A DNA stretch of 64,000 nt from Margaritispora aquatica (lineage: Eukaryota; Ascomycota; Leotiomycetes; Helotiales; Discinellaceae): NCBI GenBank assembly GCA_007644065.1, contig VJWN01000022.1, forward strand, positions 124,001 to 188,000, given 5' to 3'. The notes beneath the pieces were generated by a model. The model was not told the origin of the DNA, searched no databases, and saw nothing but the letters and a program-made list of their open reading frames with translations. The position numbers and the translations under genes were made by a program. Of the stretch, positions 36,601 through 48,589 are shown piece by piece; within the stretch, counting starts at the first letter, position 1, and the number at the start of each line of letters is the position of its first letter.

Positions 36601-39600
36601 GAGCCCAAGAAGAGGCAAAGAAGAAAGCCGAAGAGGAGCGTATCGCCAAAGAGGCTAAGGAAGCGGAGGAGAAGATCGCTCGGGAAAAGAAAGAGGCAGA
36701 AGAACGTGAGGCTGCCGAACAAGCCGCAGCTGAAGCACTTGCAGCTCGAGACCTTGAGGCCGACCAAGTTGAAGATGGCCATACTGACTCTACTGAAGCC
36801 GCTCCAGATGCTATGGAGGGTGTCGAATCTGGAACACCCACCGCAAATGAACAAAATGATGGTGCTTCTGCAGCTGATCAGCCCAGGGTCACAACTATGA
36901 TCCGTGGCAACCCTTACGATATTACTGACCTTGGAATTGATCCTACTTTCCTGGCCGAACTACCAGAAGAGCTCCGAGAGGAGGTCATCATGTCAGCTGT
37001 TGCTGAACGTCGAATTCAAGCAACTGCGCGAGGATCTCAACCATCAGAAATCGACCAAGAATTTCTCGCCGCGCTTCCAGATGATATCCGAGACGAAATC
37101 ATTCAGCAAGAGAGACAAGACCGCCGTCGTCGTGAACGTGAAGAGCGTAATCGCGCCGCTGCTGCCGCCAATGGTGGCGGTGTTGCAGCTGCACAAGAAC
37201 TGAACGCTGCTGAAATCCTAGCATCTATGCCCCCAGCTTTAAGACACCAAGTTCTTCTTGAACAAAACGAAGAGACGTTACGACTCTTACCTCCTGAGAT
37301 TGCCGAACAAGCTCGGGCCGCCATGAGAGATCATCCAGCTCATGGAAGAGTTCCCAGTGGATTACGACGTGCTATCCCTCCTGGCGAGCCACAAGATGTG
37401 AACGCTCAGAGAATGCAAAAACATCCAACAGTTCAGATGCTTGATAAGTCAGGAGTGGCAACCCTTTTGCGTCTCATGTTCATCTTGCAGCACGGTAGCC
37501 TTCGAAGCACATTGAACTCCGTCCTTCAAAATGTCTGCCTCAATAGACATAATCGTACCGAAGTACTTGGCATACTTCTTCACATCCTACAAGATGGCAG
37601 CATTGATATGACTGCCATTGATCGAAGTTTTGCGCACTTGTCACTGAAGGCCAAACAACCAAAGGATGCTCAATCAAAAACTCCTCAACCTTTGAAACGG
37701 GTCCTCACTGGAACAAATCCAATCACGAGTGGAACACTAGAGGCTTCACCACTTCTTCTTGTACAGCAATGTTTGTCTGCTCTGGTATATCTTACGCAAG
37801 TCAATCCACATACGCCCGCTTTCTTCTTGGCTGAGCACGATAACGCAAGTGCTTCGAAGCGTAATCTTAGTCGAAAAGGCAAAGCCAAGGACAACAAAGC
37901 TGGCAAGTATGCCTTGAACTCCTTGCTTGGATTGCTCGACCGTGATCTTATCATGGAAAGCTCTTCTGTCATGGAGTCTCTCTCCACTCTTCTAAATATG
38001 ATCACTTCGCCTCTGCAGGCACTCCAGCGTAAGCAAAAGGAGGCTGAAGTGGAAGAAAAAGCCGAGACAAATCAACAAGAGGGTACTCCATCAGTGATCG
38101 AGAACAATGGTTCTGTTGCATCTCCAGGGACAGAATCATCCAGCACCCACAATGAGCAGACTGCAGCTTCAGAGGCAAATCCTTCTACTGAAGTTGCTAT
38201 GGTTGATACAGCTGCTATTCCGGACATGACTGCCAACGCAAGCGAGCAACCCACTATCGTTGAAGGTGAAACATCAACCGCAAAGATCGCTGGAAAAGAA
38301 CCAGAGAAAAAGACACGTAATATCACACCTCCAGTTATCCCAGAGCACAATTTGCAATTAGTCATCAACATCTTCGTGGCTCGCGAGTGCTCATCAAAGA
38401 CTTTCCGCGAGACATTATCTACTATCAAGAACCTCTCTGCGATCCCAGGTGCCAAGGTAGTCTTTGGACGAGAACTCATCGCCAAAGCTCAAGGATTAGG
38501 CGAGGTTATTCTGATTGATCTCGAGGATCTACTTCCTCAGATCCAGAAAGCCTCAACGGGTACTGAGATCCAAGGCGTAGCGTTGGCAAAATTCTCCCCT
38601 GGAAGTTCAGACCAGAACAAGCTTCTCAGGGTCCTGACTGCTCTCGACCATCTTTTCGACCCTAAGCGTGAAAAGCTTGACAAGCCTAGCGAATCCGATG
38701 AAGGGGAATCTTCTCAGTTGATGGAAAAACAAGATCTCTTGTCCTCACTTTATGACAATCCTACGTTTGGTAGAATGTGGGACAAGTTGAGTGCATGCTT
38801 AGCTGTTATCCGACAGCGCGAGCACATGCTGAATGTCGCTACGATTCTCCTACCTCTTATCGAGGCGTTGATGGTTGTATGCAAGAACACTACACTGAAG
38901 GATGCACCTCTTGCTCGATCTCAAGGCAAGGATATGGTTTTGACTAGTCCGCCACCGGAGTCACGCATGGAAAGTTTGTTCTTCACCTTTACTGAGGAGC
39001 ACCGAAAGATTCTTAACGATCTTGTTCGTCATACACCCAAGCTCATGTCTGGTACCTTCTCTCTGCTGGTCAAAAACCCGAAGGTCCTGGAATTCGACAA
39101 CAAGCGCAATTACTTTAGCCGCAGCATCCACTCCAAGGCTCCAAATGGCCGACAATCATTCCCACCTTTGCAGATCTCTGTTCGTCGCGACCAGGTTTTC
39201 CACGATTCCTTCAAGTCATTGTACTTCCAGACTGGTGATCAAATGAAATATGGAAAACTCAGCATTCGCTTCCATGGTGAAGAAGGCGTGGATGCCGGTG
39301 GTGTCACCCGTGAATGGTTCCAAGTTCTGGCCAGACAGATGTTCGATCCAGGATATGCCTTGTTCATTCCAGTGTCATCCGATCGAACGACGTTCCATCC
39401 CAATCAACTTAGCAGTATCAACGAGGAGCATCTCATGTTCTTTAAGTTTATTGGTCGCATAATTGGCAAGGCTCTTTACGAAAACCGTGTCCTCGATTGC
39501 CATTTCAGTCGTGCTGTTTATAAGCGTATTCTGGGTAAGGCTGTCTCAGTTAAAGATATGGAATCTCTTGACCCCGATTATTACAAGTCACTTGTATGGA

Positions 39601-40345
39601 TGTTGGAGAACGATATCACCGACATCATTACAGAAACCTTTTCCGTTGACAACGACAAATTTGGGGTTGTAGAAACCATCGACTTCATTCCAAATGGCCG
39701 CACAATCGCAGTTACCGAGGAGAACAAGCACGAATATGTCCGTTTGATGGTAGAATGGAAACTTACTGGTTCGGTCAAGGGCCAACTGGATGAATTCTTG
39801 AAGGGTATGTTGTCAAATTTTCCATTGAACAATAAAGTACTAACATCATACACAGGCTTCCATGAGATCATATCTGCCGATCTTGTTGCAATCTTCAACG
39901 AGCAAGAGTTGGAGCTTCTCATCTCAGGCCTGCCTGAAATTGACGTCGATGACTGGAAGAGCAACACCGAATACCACAACTACACAGCTTCGTCCCCTCA
40001 GATTCAGTGGTTCTGGCGTGCCATCCGCTCGTATGACAAGGAAGAGCGTGCTAAGCTGCTTCAATTCGTCACGGGAACTAGTAAAGTGCCTCTTAACGGC
40101 TTCAAGGAGCTTGAGGGTATGAACGGTTTCAGCCGATTCAATATCCACCGTGACTACGGCAACAAGGACCGTTTACCAAGCTCGCATACATGCTTCAATC
40201 GTAAGTACCTATATCTCCCTTTCTTTGTCAACAATACCTAACACTGCCAGAACTCGATCTTCCCGAATATGAGAGCTACGAGGCACTCCGTCAACAAGTC
40301 CTCACAGCCATCACAGCCGGTAGCGAGTACTTTGGGTTTGCCTAG
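27621..40345 (+). CDS. TOM1: TOM1/HUWE1-type giant HECT E3 ubiquitin ligase
   Basis: Ubiquitin ligase of about 4,136 aa. Exons 27621-27668, 27731-35000 (one 7.3-kb exon), 35053-35640, 35691-35747, 35797-39804, 39856-40200 and 40251-40345. The N-terminal start (MVRITKT, then SPWIKEFRDYACSVALPLLP) leads into armadillo-like DUF908/DUF913 regions. A UBA-like segment lies near 1535-1575 (ELANEALYRCNNNLTSALDY). A very acidic region spans about 2440-2655, a charged Ala/Glu/Lys helix about 2907-2976, and three UBM-like ubiquitin-binding repeats lie at about 3030-3135 (FLAELPEELREEVI, FLAALPDDIRDEII, ILASMPPALRHQVL). The HECT domain fills the last 350 residues, with GGVTREWFQVL and catalytic Cys4103 in SSHTCFNQLDLP, 33 residues from the end. 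Homologues act in ribosome-subunit, histone and stress turnover and mRNA export. Confidence 0.96.
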
Positions 40346-41176
40346 TGTGACACTTGAGTCATGCGCGTTTCGTTACGATATCATGCATTGCAGGATTTGA
40401 TCAGCATTTGGGACGGCGTATCAGTCTTTCGTTCCTTATTGGTATGTATTCAGCATGGGTCTCTTTCGGCGTGAATATGCATGCGTGCATAGGAGGTATT
40501 ACTTAAGTTCAGATGGGATTTTCTCTCGGCGAGTTGGGAAACACTGGTAGATGATGCATGGAATTTTCGATTTATCGTCCGACTCGGCTTGGTGGTGGGT
40601 TGGTTCACAAGAGAAGTGCAGGTCTCTGTGAATTTCGCTACATCTCTGAGCAAGGATAGGCGAATAACGAGAGCTTTCACATCGAATACTATTGATGGAT
40701 GGTATGTGTAAAATAGATAGTTAATGGGCATACAATGAATGCATCACAAATTCTTGAACCTCAATTACATCTCCTGTGATATTTCATAATACTACCTAAC
40801 TAAGCTGACCTTCCTAATGTATTTCTTTTTCAGGGTAATGCCAAGAGATAGTGGCAGACAAGGCGGTGAAGAAGGTATGCCCCACCAAAAAAATCTGGAG
40901 TCAAACGCGCCCGCATCTGAACTGCAATGGGCAGGTTGGGACAATTTATTGAAGAACAATTAAACTCTACAACTCGACCTGCAGATACATCAAACCAGCG
41001 TTCTCGAATATATGAATTTCCCATAGCTTGTTGCTTTTCATTCTTTGTTCTCCCCGTGGTTTCCACACCTCCATTCCAGTCACTCACCATCCGGTCTCGA
41101 GGCACTATTTGAGCTCGTCTGCCCCATCCTCAGTCAAAATCTATTTTGCTCGGTCGCCTCAGGAAACAAGAACAAA
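40346..41176. other. Intergenic: TOM1 3' flank and PRPP synthetase promoter
   Basis: No gene seen. The last 200 nt, rich in C/T runs before AACAAAATGG, should be the leader of the ribose-phosphate diphosphokinase gene. Confidence 0.65.
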
Positions 41177-42417
41177 ATGGCTTCAAACTCTATCAAATTG
41201 CTCACGGGCAATAGTCATCCCCAGCTTGCTAAGCTGGTTGCTGACAGGTATGACAATCCAAACGACCAGCTGGGCGAGGGCGGAAAATCATCTTGGACGA
41301 TGCTGATCTTATGTTCAAAATAGATTGGGCATTGAGCTTGCAAAGACCATGAGCTTGAACTATTCGAACCAGGAAACGAGCGTCACAATTGGAGAGAGTG
41401 TCAGAGACGAAGATGGTACTGTTGTCCCCACTGGCAGATCTTCAGATTTTCAGGGCCTTCCAAGCACGCTTCGCGTTCGTGATAGCAAAAAGCTAATTGC
41501 TCTTGCCCTGCAGTCTTCATCATGCAATCCACCGCACCGGGCGACATCAACGACGGTCTCATGGAGCTTCTGATCATGATCAATGCCTGCAAGACTGCCT
41601 CGGCACGCCGCATCACAGCTGTGATTCCCAACTTCCCATATGCCCGCCAGGACAAGAAGGACAAATCCCGAGCACCGATCTCTGCGAAGTTGATTGCGAA
41701 TATGCTGCAGACTGCTGGCTGCAACCATGTCATTACCATGGATTTACATGCTAGTCAGATCCAGGGCTTCTTCAATGTCCCTGTTGATAACCTGTATGCG
41801 GAGCCCAGTACGCTGAATTGGATCAAGGAGAACTTGAATGTGAAGGATTGTGTGGTTGTTAGTCCTGATGCCGGTGGTGCCAAGAGGTATGTGTGATGTT
41901 CTTTGTGAATTGTAACTACAAATCAGATGCAGTGAAAGCAAATAGCATGGACAGAAACTCCGGAAATGCAAGCTAACCTCTCCTTCACAGAGCAACGTCC
42001 ATCGCAGACCGCCTCGATCTCGGCTTCGCACTTATCCACAAGGAGCGAGCTCGCCCCAACGAAGTCTCTCGCATGGTTCTCGTCGGTGATGTGGAAGGCA
42101 AGATCGCTATCCTCGTTGACGACATGGCAGACACCTGTGGCACGCTCGCCAAAGCTGCCAAGACAGTTATGGACCACAAGGCTCGTGAGGTCGTCGCCAT
42201 CGTCACTCACGGCATCCTGTCTGGTGATGCAATCAGAATTCTCAATGACTCATATCTGAGCAGGGTGGTGGTCACGAACACGGTCCCTTTGGGCGATAAG
42301 CTTGACAAGTGCTCTAAGTTGAAGGTTATGGATATTACACCCACCCTTGCCGAGGCAATTAGGAGGACACATAATGGTGAGAGTGTGAGCTTTTTGTTTA
42401 CGCATGCACCGCATTAG
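41177..42417 (+). CDS. Ribose-phosphate diphosphokinase (PRPP synthetase)
   Basis: Cytosolic enzyme making PRPP from ribose 5-phosphate and ATP for purine, pyrimidine, His, Trp and NAD synthesis. 320 aa, the usual length, from exons 41177-41247, 41324-41415, 41514-41886 and 41991-42417. It starts [18 protein letters not shown], then [17 protein letters not shown]/ribose-phosphate loop: [17 protein letters not shown] (about 94-110, catalytic flexible loop). Further motifs: [30 protein letters not shown] (pyrophosphate loop) and the PRPP-binding [13 protein letters not shown]. No long insertion of the kind found in some yeast PRS paralogues, so it resembles the compact PRS2/3/4-type subunit. 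Start context AACAAAATGGC is strong. It lies 0.8 kb downstream of the HECT ligase on the same strand, each with its own promoter. Confidence 0.95.
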
Positions 42418-43771
42418 ATGGGCGTGGGGTTGTGAGAGACAAGGTTGCATGGCATGTGAATTCAGTTAGGATGGCAGCATGGCATATACATGGTGGGCAT
42501 GACATCTGGTAGTGGTGCTTGTGTTTGTGATTGTGGTGGCTTTTTTCTCTCTCTTGAGTCTTGTTCAGGCGTGTAATGGAACCGGAGTAAACAACGGCGT
42601 TAAGGAGTCTCTGGGTGCTTGTTTGCTTGCCTGCTTGCCTGCTTGCCTGCTTGTTTGCTCTTTAATTTCACGTCATATCACGTTAAGTCCATGCATGCAT
42701 GTTTCTGCGGTGCTGGATATAAATGGTTCGGTGGATGGGTAGATGGACAACATTATCATTGTTGTTGTCAATGTCATTGTCACCGGTGATAGAGGGATGA
42801 ATGACTGGGTGGATGGGGGTATATACAAAAGCTGAAAATCCTCTCGGGTGCATGAGATAGATAGAAGGGAACAATAGCAGAAAGAAAGGTGCCAGTTGAA
42901 TAACCCTTATTTGTGCATGAATGTTTTTATGTTCTTGTGTTCTTGTGTTCTTGTGTGTATTAGAGCGAGTGAGAAAGAGAAAGGTAGATCGGTAGGTAGG
43001 TAGGTAGGTAGGTAGATTGTATGTGTGTGCTAAAGGCAATGAAGAGATTGTTCGGAGGATCTTCATACATCCATAAACCCATATATACTTACATACTTAC
43101 ATTTCGTTTTATTTCACAGTGTGTGTCTGTGTGTTGTGATACCTGACAGTTTGTGGCTTGGGTGGTTTTTGACTGTGCTTAGGAAGGGTGGATATTGTTT
43201 GGCTTTGTTGTTATGTTATGTTATACTTGTTCTGCCCTTTTGATAGAGAGGTAAGTCTAAGCAGATTTGTGTACAGCCCTCCTCTAGACAGCATCTTTGC
43301 CAGACAAGTGGTGAGATAACGACGAATTGAAATCCTTGAGTCGACGCAAGAAAATAATTTGCGGGACAAGTATGTTTTGTATCCATCTGAAGGACTAATT
43401 GCATCTCAAGTAAGCCAGATAGACAGGAGGCAAACAATGGCCTGCTGCTCTAACAACTTCACTAAGTCACATCATGTCAACTGCGCTACACCATTGTATG
43501 AAAAAAATCAGAATCACGAGTAATGTACAAAGCTTCAGTATTTCAAATGAGCATTTTCTTTTTGAGACGAACGCCTAGCTACATGCTTCATGCACTGCAG
43601 TTCCTGTATGCCCACCCGCTCCGGAAAGAGAATCTAAATCAAGCATTGTCGATGCTGCGAGGAGTATCACAACCAACCAGCGAGATTTTCATTCCCACAT
43701 TCCTCATTTCATGAATGCGTTACCGGAAAAGAAGAAACTTATTATGCTACCAAGTTACAGAGACGAATCCT
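42418..43771. other. Intergenic: tail-to-tail spacer of PRPP synthetase and eS6, with simple repeats
   Basis: Two 3' flanks meet here; no gene supported. It contains GCCTGCTT octamer repeats at about 42624-42653, TTCTTGTG repeats near 42932-42957 and GTAG tetramers at about 42991-43014. Confidence 0.7.
42991..43014 (+). repeat. (GGTA)6 tetranucleotide repeat
   Basis: Six perfect tandem tetramers in the spacer between two convergent genes; simple slippage repeat. Confidence 0.9.
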
Positions 43772-44849
43772 CTACTTGTGCATGGAGGATGCACGGCGCT
43801 TGCGGAGATCGGCACGGGCAGACTTGGCTTCGGTGACACGCTTGGCGAGGATAGCAGCATACTCGTTCTGGTCCAAAGGTCAGTTTTGTTTCAAGGTCTG
43901 GAGCTTCAAGAAACTTACAGCAGCATCCTTGGTGCGCTCAGAGTTGCGGCGCTTGAGTGCGATGCGGTGACGCTTGTGTTGGAGACGTTGAGGAGTAACC
44001 AAACGTTGGATCTTTGGTGCCTTGGTGTATGGCTTCTTGCCCTCACCCTTTGGCTGAACCTCACGGCGGATGACGAACTTGCGGACCTAAATTTTGGCAG
44101 CACTTCGTTAGCACTTCCATTCTCACTCTCTGCACCACAAAGCGACTAGCAATGTGGCACAGGCAATAAGGATATACACTACGTACATCATCATCCTTGG
44201 TGAGACCGAAGAACTTGCGAATCTTCGTAGCGCGCTTGGGACCCAGACGCTTGGGGTGAACAACATCGGTCAAACCGGGGATATCGGCATCACCCTGCTT
44301 GACAATGCTGAGAGCAAGGACGGAGAGATCCATAGCCACGATGCAACCACGGACTGACTTGCGCTTGCGCTCACCAGTGCGGCGAGGGCGGTAGCAGGAG
44401 TGTCCATCAGCGAGCAAAAGGCGGACACGGGTTGGGTGCATCACTCCTTGCTTCATTGGGAAACCTTGCTTGTCATTGCCACCGGTGATCTTGAAGATAT
44501 AACCCTTGAACTCATCTCCAACACTGTCGGCTGCGACCTCTGCGCCCATTCTGTGAACCATGTTAGGAATTTTTCCGAAAGAAAATTGTCGCAGATCGAT
44601 GGTCGCAATCGCGGATTGTGCCAGTCGTACCTCTTGTCCATGAAGACACGGAGCTTTCTCTCATCTTCAATCTCGATCAGCTTCTGGCTGCCGTTGGCGG
44701 GCTGTTGTGGAGGTCAGTTTCGGTCGTCGCAGAATTTTCGAGGCGCAGGAACAGGTGTAAACATACGAAGGAGATGTTCTATGGGCGCGCAGAAGTTAGC
44801 AATTGTTTTTCATTAGTATTAAAGATGCTGAGATACTCACAAGCTTCAT
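43772..44849 (-). CDS. RPS6: 40S ribosomal protein eS6
   Basis: Small-subunit ribosomal protein, 239 aa. Six exons: 44849-44841 (9 nt, MKL), 44777-44766 (12 nt, NISF), 44701-44631, 44550-44187, 44086-43919 and 43867-43772. The protein reads [21 protein letters not shown], then [85 protein letters not shown] and the basic C-terminal helix. It ends [10 protein letters not shown], with tandem serines S235/S236 in the RRxSS context targeted by the TORC1-dependent kinase in yeast and by S6K in animals. Five introns in 1.1 kb, clustered at the 5' end, are usual for fungal ribosomal protein genes. Confidence 0.96.
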
Positions 44850-45734
44850 CTTGACGGCGATCTAAGTCGAAGTCGGAAGACGGTTGTCGTAGGTGTCGTC
44901 GGTGTCGATTGTCGAGAGATAAATTGGGAGCTCAATTGCAGGAATTCCTGGGTCTGTGGGAATTCTGCGGCAGGGGTCCACTTTTAGTTAAACGATCATG
45001 TGATTCTGACGCTAGCAGATTGAGGAAAATGGAATGGAAGTGATTTATTTTTGGCTTACTCTGCTGGATTGACAGGATATAGCTTGACGATTACTCTGAT
45101 AGCAATTGTTACGACAAAAACAATGCCAAATATAATGCTAATATTGGAGATGAATTGTGGACTAACAAACCAGTTAGGCATTACTTCTTGGTGGATACCT
45201 GAGGCGACAAGATGTGTTAGCGCCGTAATAATAGTAAATCCGAGCCGACCTCTTTAGCGAAAGAGTTCAAGGACTAAAGGGACACCTTGAAACTCTAAAG
45301 TGATCAACGTACGGATTGTCAATGAAGTCGCTCAAATCGAAATTGGTGCGAATTTGCTTGCAGAAAACTTAGATCGTGCGAACCTCGAATCTGAACGTTC
45401 TGTCTGGCCAGGTAGAGATAAGGTAAGCTAAAGAATCTAGGTTCTCGGCGATCATGTGACTTCTCTCAGTCCTTACCTTTACTGTCGTGGACATGCAAAG
45501 TTCATCCTTTGAATATGGGTAGGGTTTCCTGAGCATTCTGTGAGGTGTTGTGACTGGATAAAATCCATCGTATCTATTCTAGCCATCCTATGTTAAATCT
45601 CTCTGAATGAGGAATGTCTGCCGAAGTGCAACCGCTCCAAACCTCTCCCCCAGCGTGCCTCAACTATCCTTGAGGCTCATTAGATCACACATCACAAGAA
45701 TCCGTTAGCAAGCGAATATCTGCAGCTCTCCAAC
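44850..45734. other. Intergenic: divergent promoter region of RPS6 and CTF8
   Basis: No gene supported in this 0.9-kb region. The segment next to RPS6 (44850-44930) has GTCGTCGGTGTCG-type repeats and is probably its leader; the CTF8 side ends in CTCTCCAACATGG. Confidence 0.65.
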
Positions 45735-46262
45735 ATGGCATCAATCCAGCTTCATCCTAAAAGCCTCAATTCGGAGGAGCTAGTGAAAAATCCACTACCT
45801 CAGCTCCTGCAAACACCTTCGGGCCTGGCCCTGCTTGAGATGCAAGGAACCATCAATCTGCCATCTTTCGACGACATCGATTCGATTTCTACCGAGTCTC
45901 AATCTGGTGTCAAGTCTCAAGAAACTCCGATAGGAAGACTTATTTTCCCTGGTTACGATGAAAATGATATAGGAAACACAGCTTGGATGAAGCGGGTGTA
46001 CATGTATGTGGGCAAGCACCAACGTCTCACAGGCGAGGTCAAGAAGCTCCCCAAAGCCATTGCTGTCATCAGAAAACGAGTCGTCCCTCAGGAGGAGAAG
46101 TTGAACGGCGATGAGGATGTGGACATGGAAGGGGATGATGAAGAGGTCGTCACGAAAGAAAAGTTTGATGATTTGGAGATTGTTGAGATTGTAAAGTACA
46201 AGATTATCTTTTCTCTACGGCCAGAACCAGTTGGAGCAAAGGCAGTTGTGGAAAATGTTTGA
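45735..46262 (+). CDS. CTF8: CTF8, subunit of the CTF18-RFC clamp loader
   Basis: Nuclear protein of 175 aa, intronless. Ctf8 pairs with Dcc1 and Ctf18 to form an alternative RFC complex that loads PCNA and supports sister-chromatid cohesion. Family features: LPQLLQTPSGLALLEMQGTI near the N-terminus, IGRLIFPGY, and WMKRVYMYVGKHQRLTGEV followed by KKLPKAIAVIRKR, the most conserved block. An acidic insert (NGDEDVDMEGDDEE, about 124-137) precedes a final strand, VEIVKYKIIFSLRPEPV. Start context CAACATGGC is good. Longer than the yeast protein because of the acidic insert. It lies divergent to RPS6 and marks the left border of the accessory region. Confidence 0.93.
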   Translation: MASIQLHPKSLNSEELVKNPLPQLLQTPSGLALLEMQGTINLPSFDDIDSISTESQSGVKSQETPIGRLIFPGYDENDIGNTAWMKRVYMYVGKHQRLTGEVKKLPKAIAVIRKRVVPQEEKLNGDEDVDMEGDDEEVVTKEKFDDLEIVEIVKYKIIFSLRPEPVGAKAVVENV

Positions 46263-47162
46263 GACTCAAGACAATAGCAAACCTTTTGTCCCACTGGAGA
46301 AACAAACAGTCGATATCGATGAGGATCATTCTCAAGCCAAGCGAAACCCCACCAAACTCAATTTCGACGACATCACAATCGACATCCTACACAACACATC
46401 TACAAACACTTTGTCATTCTATGATACAAAAAGAAGTTTTGTTCGATCCTCGCGCATCATATATCTCGATCTACTGCAGCTGTCGTTGAAGCCGCGAGCA
46501 ACCTCAACCTATACATATGCTGGCTGGTCTGTTGTTGTTAGCATGTCGTCGTGCAGTTGAGACTTGTGAGCCTTTTCTAAGACCCAACCAGTAGATATAG
46601 TGGGACACGCAGTCGCTCAAGTAGGTAAGCAACAACATACGAGCGCGGCAGCTATCTTTGATGTCTCGGACTCGCTCACTCATGATTGGCGCTTTCGAGA
46701 TGCACTGTTGCCGATGGGGTTTAGTTTTGTCGAGTCTTCAGCTTAGAACGAAGCATCAGATGTGAAAATCCTCACTTTTATATCTAGTCCTGTCCAAAAC
46801 TGTCCAAAAGTGACATACGGCTTGAGTTTGCCATTCCAGGCCAATGAAATTTATCGGGCACAGAACATAAGCATCATTGAGACAAGGTCTCGACAGGCTG
46901 CGATACTGCAGTACTGTCATATTACAATGCTGAAATTATGCCACATCATTTTATCTATATCGAGACTAGAAAAGTAACCAAGGGCGCTATCATTTCTCGC
47001 CGTGTAGTCCGCGTTTCTGGGACAACTTCTTAGTGCGTATGTTGTGATGTGGCTGCCTTTTCTTCCCTATCTCTGGACCTAGAACTGTGTCTGCGTAGTT
47101 CTCATTTATATCTTTAGACTCTTTCTCCCTTCAATCAATCCCAGTACACTGTTTCTCCAGCC
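46263..47162. other. Intergenic: left flank of the small-secreted-protein array
   Basis: No gene supported. Frames just after CTF8 (to 46560) have no start of their own and no family features. A TATA-like TTTATATC lies near 47105, about 55 nt before the first array gene. Confidence 0.55.
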
Positions 47163-47464
47163 ATGAAACTCCAGATCCTCTTCCCCATACTTACACTGAG
47201 CAATCTCGGCTCATCAACATCGGATTACATTTGCACAGATGGCGGATATCAATTATGTTGCGATTACAAAGGATTGGGCGGGACAATGTTCGGCGCGAAC
47301 GTGCCAGGAGTTCGTTGTGCGTTTCTTCTCTCTCACACACTGCGCTGGGGTTTATGACGGTACTAGGTTTATATGCTGGCCCAGTTGGTTGCAGAAATCA
47401 ATTCTATCCAGCCTGCTGTTATGAGCTGAAGATTAGTGGTCAATCATTAGGGTGTTCTAAGTAG
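47163..47464 (+). CDS. Small secreted 8-cysteine protein, array copy 1
   Basis: 83-aa precursor from exons 47163-47316 and 47367-47464; the intron (GTGCGT ... TACTAG) splits the codon of the fourth cysteine after its first base. Signal peptide MKLQILFPILTLSNLGSSTS, then mature DYICTDGGYQLCC with C-x7-CC, six residues, GTMF, and VRC. Exon 2 reads CLYAGPVGC, RNQFYPACC (again C-x7-CC) and ends LGCSK. Eight cysteines in order C, CC, C, C, CC, C, as in hydrophobins, but the C4-C5 gap is only 7 and the chain is polar, so I do not call it a hydrophobin. Probably an extracellular disulfide-locked effector-like or surface protein. Function unknown. Confidence 0.7.
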
Positions 47465-47719
47465 TCGCTAATTCTAGAGTAAAGATGGATGTCGACTCAA
47501 GGCAATTATTCTGCTATCTTGTATGAGGATCAAATTGAGTGAAGTGGAAAACTTACGGGGAGCTATCGTAACAGAGGATTTCAACTTTCGATGCAAAGCG
47601 CTGCATGCGTATTAGCTTTCATTTTGGGCTTCTCGTATAGAGATCTCTTTCCCCCGAGTTGTACGCATTTCATAGACCATAATCAGTTCCTGCCTCTGTC
47701 TCTGAAAATTACTTCAGTC

Positions 47720-48153
47720 ATGCATCCTCTTTTTCTCGCAGTTTTGCCCTTCGTCTACACCACAGCAGCAAGCAGCGTGCTCAATTACAAGTTGTCGCAA
47801 ATATGCCCCGCCGGATATAGTGACATGTGTTGTTTCTTCGAAGGCAAACCTGGGGCACTTTTCAACCGGCGCAATTCTGGCGTTTCGTGTCGGTGTCTAC
47901 AATATCCGACTTTCTCATTCTCTATCTATCTTTTCTAACCAAGTTCGTCCTTCACAGGCTACTATGAAGTGAAGCCCGACGGCAGTTGCTATGGGAAAAT
48001 GGCCAAATCCTGCTGCCAAATAGTCAAAGTATGTCATTGAACCTTAGTAGATTGTTTAGTCTTTGTTGAAGTCTTGGAAATTTGTGACTGATGTATTGTT
48101 AGGACCCGAAGGATGCTGCAGACCCTTGGCTTTGCTATCTTTTGAGAAGCTAG
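47720..48153 (+). CDS. Small secreted 8-cysteine protein, array copy 2
   Basis: 96-aa precursor from exons 47720-47888, 47958-48028 and 48103-48153. Signal peptide MHPLFLAVLPFVYTTAASS. The mature part has ICPAGYSDMCC (C-x7-CC), six residues, GALF, then GVSC whose fourth-cysteine codon is split by intron 1 exactly as in copies 1 and 4. Exon 2 gives CYYEVKPDGSC and YGKMAKSCC (C-x7-CC); a second intron follows QIVK, and the short last exon ends WLCYLLRS. First donor is the less usual GTCGGT. Same eight-cysteine layout as its neighbours but low overall identity, so the copies have diverged long or fast. Function unknown; secretion is predicted from the signal peptide only. Confidence 0.68.
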
Positions 48154-48589
48154 GATTGAGTGGTACCACCAAAAAACGCTTGACGAGGTGACAGCTTTGT
48201 GGAGTCTTTGGACTGTTGCATTTATGGCCGAGGCACTAGATCCAGCCGCCTTGGCATGTATGTGCTGTCATGAGAAGCTACGACTCAGATGCATGGTCGG
48301 GTGATAGGTTCTACAAGCTCTCCAGATTTCAAAATGGCGTGCGTATCTGAGATAATGTCTCGGATCGTTTTGACTGTTTACTCGCTTATATTGAAGTTGT
48401 AAAATGAGAACAATATGGAGTCAAGAATGTTCTCATGTCTGTATGGCTGTATTATCTTTTCACAATTCAAACTGTTTTCCAATTTCTTTTTAATCACAGC
48501 CCTTTTTCCATCTCGACCCTCATTCCACTGTGAATTCCAACCTAGCATCCAATCTCGCCCATATAGATAGCCTCACCTCTACAGCACCG

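Noticed and set aside
44087..44186. Possible snoRNA in an RPS6 intron
   Set aside because: I looked for C/D box pairs (TGATGA with CTGA) in the RPS6 introns and saw no convincing pair with terminal stem.
46231..46560. 109-codon frame after CTF8
   Set aside because: It begins inside CTF8 in another frame and has no family signal; most likely 3' UTR sequence.
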